Positions 59,252-64,000 of a stretch of DNA of 64,000 nt are shown here, in pieces. Every line of letters begins with the position of its first letter. Position 1 is the first letter of the stretch. The stretch lies in contig CAVWNW010000022.1 in assembly GCA_963756425.1 (NCBI GenBank), positions 62,001-126,000 of the forward strand. Reading direction: 5' to 3'. The position numbers were made by a program, and so were the translations under genes. The notes beneath the pieces were generated by a model. That model ran no database searches, was not told where the DNA came from, and worked only from the letters and a program-made list of their open reading frames with translations. This stretch comes from DASQUK01 sp963756425 (GTDB lineage: Bacteria > Actinomycetota > Acidimicrobiia > Acidimicrobiales > VFJN01).

Positions 59252-60016
59252 TCAGAGCCAGTACGGCGCGGTGGTGGCGTGGAGGCGCCGCAGCGCCTCA
59301 TCGACCGGCAGCGTCCGGAGCTCGGCGCTCAGGACCTCGACGCTCACCAGGCCGTCCCACCCACGCTCGAGAAGCGTAGTTGCGAACCGGTCGAGCGCCA
59401 GGGTGCCGTCGCCGGGCAGAGCCCGCCGGTGCATGGTCTGGCGGGCGAGGCTGTCGCCCGCCGGCGCGAGGGCGTCGCTGAACTGGACATAGGCGATCTG
59501 GTCCGCGGGAACCGCCTCGAGGTCGTCCCAGGTGCTCTCGCCGCGCTCGAAGTGCCAGCTATCGATCAGCAGCCCCGCCCGCCCGCCGCCGCCGTTTGCG
59601 ACCTCGACGACACCGAGGGCGCTGCGGATCGATGAGATCGGGCCAAGCGGGCTGAACTCCACCGCCATGGCGGCGCCCGCCTCGGCGATCACGGCGGCGG
59701 ACCGCTGCACGATGGGCGCCGTCTCCGCGGTCAGGGGGCAGCGGAACACCGTGAGCACCCAGTCGGCGCCCATCACCGCGGCGGCGTCGGCGAGCGCCCG
59801 TGCGGATCGGATGGTCTCGCCTTCGTCGTCGCTGACCACGAGGGCGAGCACCTCGTGGCAGCGGACCGGCGCGGCGTCGTAGAGCTGCCGCACATTCGGG
59901 CCGGCCCGGTCAGAGAACGCGCCGAGCGCCGAGAACCCGGCGGCATTGGTCGCCGCCAGGAGCTCTGCGATGGTCGCGGCCCAGCGCCGGTCGGGCGTAA
60001 CGGCGAGCGCCACCAT
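59252..60016 (-). CDS. Sugar phosphate isomerase/epimerase-like TIM-barrel protein
   Basis: A 254-residue AP_endonuclease_2-type TIM barrel. Metal-ligand-type residues appear in MAVEFSPLGP (Glu), LLIDSWHFERG (Asp, His) and VSVEVLSAEL (Glu) near the C-terminus, as in xylose-isomerase-like enzymes. ATG 60016 is chosen over longer frames. It probably isomerises or epimerises a polyol or hydroxyacid. It follows the SDR gene by 73 bp on the same strand. Confidence 0.85.
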   Translation of the reverse strand: MVALAVTPDRRWAATIAELLAATNAAGFSALGAFSDRAGPNVRQLYDAAPVRCHEVLALVVSDDEGETIRSARALADAAAVMGADWVLTVFRCPLTAETAPIVQRSAAVIAEAGAAMAVEFSPLGPISSIRSALGVVEVANGGGGRAGLLIDSWHFERGESTWDDLEAVPADQIAYVQFSDALAPAGDSLARQTMHRRALPGDGTLALDRFATTLLERGWDGLVSVEVLSAELRTLPVDEALRRLHATTAPYWL

Positions 60017-60089
60017 CAGCGGTGGGCCATTGCCCGCCCCGGACGACGCCGGCGTGGCATGCGATACCGACCGTCCCTGTTCCCGGGGG

Positions 60090-60839
60090 TCAGCTCGGCA
60101 GGCAGGCGGTGGTGCCGCCGTCGATCGGGATGATGGCACCCGTGATGTACGCGGCCCGGTCCGACGCGAGGAACGACGCCAGCTCGGCCACCTCCTCGGG
60201 CTGGCCCGCCCGCTTCAGCGCCGAGCCGGCCACCAGCGCGGGAAACCGGGCCGCCGCGCCCTTCCCGCCGGACATCTCGGTCTCGATGAATCCCGGGCAG
60301 ATGGCGTTCGCCCGGATGCCTTGCTCGCCGTACTCGATGGCGGCGGCCTTGGTGAACGCGATGACACCGGCCTTGGCGGCCGAATAGACGCTGGTCGGGA
60401 GGCGCGAGCCGTTCATGCCGCCGATCGACGACCAGTTCAGGATCACGCCGCCGCCGGTGGCGACCATCGTCTTGATCCCGTGTTTGGTACCGAGCATGAC
60501 CCCGCGCAGGTCGACCGCCATGATGCGCTCGTAGTCGTCGAGCGTGACGTCGACAACCGGCTGCGCGCCACCGATTCCGGCCACGTTCAGCACCGCGTCG
60601 ACCTGCCCGAAGGCCTCCGTGGCGGCGGCGAACATGGCCTCGACCTGGACCTCGTCGACGACGTCGACACGGAAGGGCACGACCGCGTCGCCCAGCGCGG
60701 CGGCCGTCTCGTCCTCCCTCCCGCTGATGTCGGCGGCGAGGACCCTCGCACCCTCCCGCACGAACACCCCGGTTGCGGCTCGTGCCATCCCCGACCCCGC
60801 GCCGGTGATGACCGCCACCTTGCCGTCGAGCTCTCCCAT
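60090..60839 (-). CDS. Short-chain dehydrogenase/reductase (SDR)
   Basis: A 249-residue classical SDR. The cofactor motif is VITGAGSGMARAAT (T-G-x3-G-x-A variant), VLNVAGIGG takes the place of NNAG, and the catalytic residues are Ser in ILNWSSIGG (about 138), then YSAAKAG (Tyr, Lys; about 153). The C-terminal ICPGFIETEM is also standard. Asp after the second strand (AADISGRED) suggests NAD rather than NADP. It lies divergent from the molybdenum hydroxylase genes with a palindromic site between. Confidence 0.95.
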   Translation of the reverse strand: MGELDGKVAVITGAGSGMARAATGVFVREGARVLAADISGREDETAAALGDAVVPFRVDVVDEVQVEAMFAAATEAFGQVDAVLNVAGIGGAQPVVDVTLDDYERIMAVDLRGVMLGTKHGIKTMVATGGGVILNWSSIGGMNGSRLPTSVYSAAKAGVIAFTKAAAIEYGEQGIRANAICPGFIETEMSGGKGAAARFPALVAGSALKRAGQPEEVAELASFLASDRAAYITGAIIPIDGGTTACLPS

Positions 60840-60871
60840 CGGCCTCCCTCCCGCTCCCCGGTGCTGGGCGA

Positions 60872-60882
60872 GTGCTTAGCAC
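60872..60882. promoter_or_regulatory. Palindromic operator-like site between SDR and coxM-like gene
   Basis: GTGCTTAGCAC is a perfect 5-bp inverted repeat around one central base, in the 70-bp gap between two divergent genes. TetR- and GntR-type regulators in actinobacteria use similar sites. No regulator gene is present in the neighbourhood within the window. Confidence 0.5.
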
Positions 60883-60909
60883 GCCTGGTACCGTGCCGCC
60901 GCACGCGCT

Positions 60910-61785
60910 ATGAAGCCCGCCCCGTTCGACTACCACCGGCCCGAGACGGCGGCCGAGGCCGTCGGCCTGCTCGCCGAGCTCGGCGACGAGGCCAAGATCC
61001 TCGCCGGGGGCCAGAGCCTCATCCCGATGCTGGCGCTGCGCCTCACCGCATTCGGGGACCTGGTCGACGTCGGCCGGGTCGACGGGCTGCGCGGCGTGGA
61101 GCGCCGCACGGATGAGGTCTGGATCGGCGCCGGCACGACTGCCGCTGCCGTCGAGAACAGCGCCGCGGTGGCCGCCGACGCCCCGCTGCTCGCCCGGGCG
61201 ACGCCGTTCGTCGGGCACTTCCAGATCCGCAACCGCGGCACCATCGGCGGGTCGCTGGCGCACGCCGATCCGGCGGCCGAGTACCCGGCCGTGGCCGTGG
61301 CGCTCGACGCCGAGCTCGAAGCGCTCTCCCCACGGGGCACGCGCCGGATCCCAGCCGCCGCGTTCTTCACCGGACTGTGGGGCACGGCGCTCGAGTCCGA
61401 CGAGCTGCTGACCGGCGTGACGTTCCCGGTGTGGTCGGGGCGCTGCGGGTTCGCCGTCGACGAGCTCGCCCGCCGCCACGGGGACTTCGCCATCGCCGGC
61501 GCCGCCGTGGCGATCGAGCTCGATGCCGACGACCGGGTCCGGCGGTGCGGTATCGGCCTCATCGGCCTCGGGCCTACGCCGGTACGGGCCGCCAAGGCCG
61601 AGGCGGCCGCGATCGGTGCCGCGGTCGGTGACCTCGATCCCGCGGATGTTGGCCGGCTGGCGGTCGCCGAGCTCGACGCCGTCCCGTCGGACCTCCACGG
61701 CTCCTCCGCCTACCGGACCCGGATAGGTGCGGTGGTCGCGGCGCGCGCCTGGTCGGCCGCCGCCGGGGAGGCGCTGGATGCCTGA
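60910..61785 (+). CDS. Molybdenum hydroxylase, FAD-binding medium subunit (CoxM-like)
   Basis: A 291-residue FAD-binding subunit of the xanthine dehydrogenase/CO dehydrogenase family. FDYHRPETAAEAVGLL begins the domain; the FAD-binding motifs are ILAGGQSLIPMLALRL (about 34) and the family TIGGSLAHADPAAE (about 114). It receives electrons from the [2Fe-2S] subunit encoded next, which overlaps its end by 8 bp. The large subunit lies on the opposite strand. Confidence 0.93.
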   Translation: MKPAPFDYHRPETAAEAVGLLAELGDEAKILAGGQSLIPMLALRLTAFGDLVDVGRVDGLRGVERRTDEVWIGAGTTAAAVENSAAVAADAPLLARATPFVGHFQIRNRGTIGGSLAHADPAAEYPAVAVALDAELEALSPRGTRRIPAAAFFTGLWGTALESDELLTGVTFPVWSGRCGFAVDELARRHGDFAIAGAAVAIELDADDRVRRCGIGLIGLGPTPVRAAKAEAAAIGAAVGDLDPADVGRLAVAELDAVPSDLHGSSAYRTRIGAVVAARAWSAAAGEALDA

Positions 61786-62254
61786 CGTCAACATCAGCCT
61801 GACCGTCAACGGCCAGCATCGAGACGCCACTGTCGAGCCCCGGCTCACCCTCGCCGACTTCCTCCGGGAACGCTGCCACTTGACCGGCACCCACCTGGGG
61901 TGCGAGCACGGTGTGTGCGGCGCGTGCACGGTGCTGCTCGACGGCGCCGCGGTGCGGGCATGCCTGGTGTTCGCCGTACAGGCCGACGGCGCCGAGGTCA
62001 CCACCGTGGAGGGGTTGGGGTCGGAGGACGGCGGCCTGTCGGCCGTGCAGGAGGCATTCCGCGACTGCCACGGGCTGCAGTGCGGGTTCTGCACGCCCGG
62101 GTTCGTGGTGTCGGTGACCGCCCTGCTGCGCGACAACCCCGACCCCACGGACGAGCAGATCCGCCATGGCCTGGCGGGCAACCTGTGCCGGTGCACCGGC
62201 TACCAGGGCATCCTCGCCGCGGCTCGCCAGGCGGCGGCCACCACCGGCGAGTGA
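61778..62254 (+). CDS. Molybdenum hydroxylase, [2Fe-2S] small subunit (CoxS-like)
   Basis: A 158-residue two-cluster iron-sulfur protein. The plant-ferredoxin-type site is CEHGVCGACTVLLDG (about 42-56) with a further Cys at RACLV, and the C-terminal cluster has CGFCTPGFV (about 101) and NLCRCTGYQGI (about 134). Electrons pass from the molybdenum centre through these clusters to FAD. Translationally coupled to the medium subunit. Confidence 0.95.
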   Translation: MPDVNISLTVNGQHRDATVEPRLTLADFLRERCHLTGTHLGCEHGVCGACTVLLDGAAVRACLVFAVQADGAEVTTVEGLGSEDGGLSAVQEAFRDCHGLQCGFCTPGFVVSVTALLRDNPDPTDEQIRHGLAGNLCRCTGYQGILAAARQAAATTGE

Positions 62255-62259
62255 GGGCG

Positions 62260-64000
62260 TCAGCCGGCCGACCGCTCGACCAGGCCCACGACCACCTCCG
62301 GGCTCAGCGGCAGCCGCTCGACGGTCACCCCGAACGGTGACAGGGCGTCGGCGACGGCGTTGATCACCGCCGGCGGGGCGCCGATCGCTCCGCCCTCGCC
62401 GACGCCCTTGTAGCCGCCGGGGCCCGATCCCGGCGTGACGACGTGGCCATACTCGATCGTGGGCACCTCGGCCGCCGTGGGCAGCAGATAGTCCATGAAC
62501 GTCGTCGTGATCGGGTTGCCGACGTCGTCGTAGGCCAGCTCCTCGAGCAGGGCGCCGCCGATTCCCTGGACGGTGCCGCCGGCGATCTGGCCCTCGACGA
62601 CGGCCGGGTTGATCATCGGCCCGCAGTCCTCGCTGACGATGTAGCGCAGCAACCGAACGGCCCCGGTGGCGACGTCGACCTCGCAGGTGCAGACGTGCGT
62701 GGCGTTCGCCCAGTTGGGCAGCGGCGACGTCGTATACCGCTCGCTCGCCTCGAGACCGGCCGGGATGCCCGGGGGCAGCAGGTGCGTCTGGAAGTACGCG
62801 ATCGCGGCCATGTCGGCCACGCTGATGCCCACCGCCGGGGTGCCGCGCACGAAGGCCCGGCCGTCCGCCAAGTCGATGTCGTCGGGCGCCGCCTCGAGCC
62901 GGTGGGCGGCGATCGCCGCGAGCCGGTCACGTAACACCGACGCCGTCGCCGCGACGGCCCCGGCGAGCATCGAGCCGCTGCGACTGCCACCGGTGCCGGC
63001 GCCGTACGGCGTCAACGCGGTGTCGCCCTGGATCGTGCGGACCTGGTCGATCGGCACGCCGAGCGCGTCGGCCGTCAGCTGGACGGCGACGGTCTCGAGA
63101 CTGTTGCCCGTGGACCCGCCGGCGACGTAGACGGTGACGGTCCCCGAGGGCTCGATGCGGATCGTCGCACCCTCGCTGGCGTAATGGTTCTGGCCAGGGG
63201 TGGTGGGCTCGACGTAGCTGCACGTGCCCACGCCCAGGTAGCGGCCCTCGGTCCTGGCCGCCGCCTGTTCCCGCCGGAACTCCTCGTAGCCGAGCAGCTC
63301 GAGGGCGTGCTCGAAGGTCTCGGCCGGAGACATGTCCGTGTAGGGCAGGCCGTTCCCGTTCTGGTAGGGCAGCTCGTCCGCCCGCAGGATGTTCCGCCTG
63401 CGCAGCTCGACGGGGTCGACGCCGAGCCGGCGGGCGGCGATGTCGAGGACCACCTCCCGGGCAACCGACTCGAACATCCACGGCCCGCGGTACGCCGTCC
63501 GGCCGACGGTGTTGGAGAACACCGAGCGGTGGGAGAAGGCCGTGGCCGGGATGCGGTAGGGGCCGGGAAAGATCATCCCCACGGCGGCGCCGGCGACGAC
63601 CGGCCATGGGATCGGGTAGGCGCCGACGTCCTGGGTGTGATCGATGGTGGCGGCGAGGATGGTGCCGTCGTCGCCGAAGGCCATGCGCACCGTGGCGTGC
63701 TCGTGCCGGGCCTGCCCCGCAGCCAACAGGTTCTCGCGGCGGTCCTCGATCCACTTGAGGGCGCCGGGCACCTTGGACGCAGCCAGCGCGAGGCACAGCT
63801 CCTCGCGCTGCGGCACAACCTTCTGACCGAACCCACCACCGGTGTCGCGCATGATGACCCGGATGCGGTGCTCGGGCAGGCCCAGCGCCCGCGAACAGAC
63901 GGACCGCACCTCGTGGGGGGACTGGGTCGCCGCCCAGATCGTCAGCTCCTCGGTCGCCGGCTCCCACTCGACGACCATGCCACGCGTCTCGATCGGTGCG
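62260..64000 (-). CDS. Molybdenum hydroxylase large (molybdopterin) subunit, partial
   Basis: The frame is open to the window edge, so the N-terminus lies beyond 64000. About 580 residues remain. RDTGGGFGQKV is the first molybdopterin motif; the active-site loop reads AYRGPWMFES where CO dehydrogenase has a Cys; the catalytic Glu is in GVGEGGAIGAPPAVINAVADAL near the C-terminus. The lack of the CODH Cys argues for an aldehyde-, purine- or N-heterocycle-type hydroxylase. It converges on the medium and small subunit genes with a 5-bp gap. Confidence 0.94.
   Translation of the reverse strand, partial: APIETRGMVVEWEPATEELTIWAATQSPHEVRSVCSRALGLPEHRIRVIMRDTGGGFGQKVVPQREELCLALAASKVPGALKWIEDRRENLLAAGQARHEHATVRMAFGDDGTILAATIDHTQDVGAYPIPWPVVAGAAVGMIFPGPYRIPATAFSHRSVFSNTVGRTAYRGPWMFESVAREVVLDIAARRLGVDPVELRRRNILRADELPYQNGNGLPYTDMSPAETFEHALELLGYEEFRREQAAARTEGRYLGVGTCSYVEPTTPGQNHYASEGATIRIEPSGTVTVYVAGGSTGNSLETVAVQLTADALGVPIDQVRTIQGDTALTPYGAGTGGSRSGSMLAGAVAATASVLRDRLAAIAAHRLEAAPDDIDLADGRAFVRGTPAVGISVADMAAIAYFQTHLLPPGIPAGLEASERYTTSPLPNWANATHVCTCEVDVATGAVRLLRYIVSEDCGPMINPAVVEGQIAGGTVQGIGGALLEELAYDDVGNPITTTFMDYLLPTAAEVPTIEYGHVVTPGSGPGGYKGVGEGGAIGAPPAVINAVADALSPFGVTVERLPLSPEVVVGLVERSAG

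Overview
The window is GC-rich throughout, with GTG and TTG starts and many 1-8 bp gene overlaps. The QcrC-QcrA-QcrB/caa3-type respiratory genes, a DUF5996 protein, MSMEG_056x-type families and cyclases of actinobacterial type all point to a high-GC actinobacterium. Acidimicrobiia is a reasonable guess, but nothing here fixes the class. No tRNA, rRNA, CRISPR array or recognisable transposase was seen.

Region 1 (about 1-21 kb) follows the end of an HtrA protease and is a nitrogen-compound catabolism island. It mixes four modules. (a) A scattered set of the Nit1C/MSMEG_0565-0572 families: glycosyltransferase, radical SAM, GNAT, AIR-synthase-like and Sll0783/MSMEG_0572 proteins. The usual nitrilase and flavin monooxygenase are absent from the window. 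(b) FdrA, carbamate kinase and a DUF1116 protein, the set associated with oxamate transcarbamylase and ATP recovery from carbamoyl phosphate. (c) A tightly overlapping six-gene operon: ComA-like protein, an unknown protein, two fumarase/argininosuccinate-lyase superfamily enzymes, an ACC-deaminase-like PLP enzyme and DUF1116. (d) A cobalt-type nitrile hydratase (beta, alpha, activator) with an upstream Gfo/Idh/MocA oxidoreductase. An XRE-cupin regulator and a disulfide-reductase-like flavoprotein sit between them with a clear inverted-repeat operator. My inference is a pathway that strips nitrogen from a nitrile, amide or ureido-type compound and recovers ATP through carbamoyl phosphate. Carbamate kinase, the radical SAM gene and nitrile hydratase alpha each carry apparent frameshifts.

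Region 2 (about 21-36.7 kb) holds mostly single genes: a PLL-like propeller protein, HxlR and TetR regulators, two class III nucleotide cyclases (one fused to a catalytically degenerate alpha/beta hydrolase), SRPBCC, cupin, DinB and dodecin proteins, an MBL-fold hydrolase, an F420/FMN-type LLM oxidoreductase, methyltransferases, small secreted proteins and a broken AlkZ-like gene.

Region 3 (36.7-45 kb) is an eight-gene respiratory operon on the minus strand: ctaC-ctaD-ctaE-small membrane protein-ctaG-like-qcrC-qcrA-qcrB, encoding a caa3-type oxidase together with a bc1 complex.

Region 4 (45-59 kb) contains DUF5996, an APH-family kinase, an ArsR/AHSA1/VOC operon, a polar amino-acid ABC transporter followed by a Rieske oxygenase, a YcnI-like copper protein next to a DsbB-like/thioredoxin-like pair, and several gene remnants. 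Region 5 (59-64 kb) has a TIM-barrel isomerase-like protein and an SDR, divergent from the medium and small subunits of a molybdenum hydroxylase. The large subunit converges on them from the other strand and runs off the window end.
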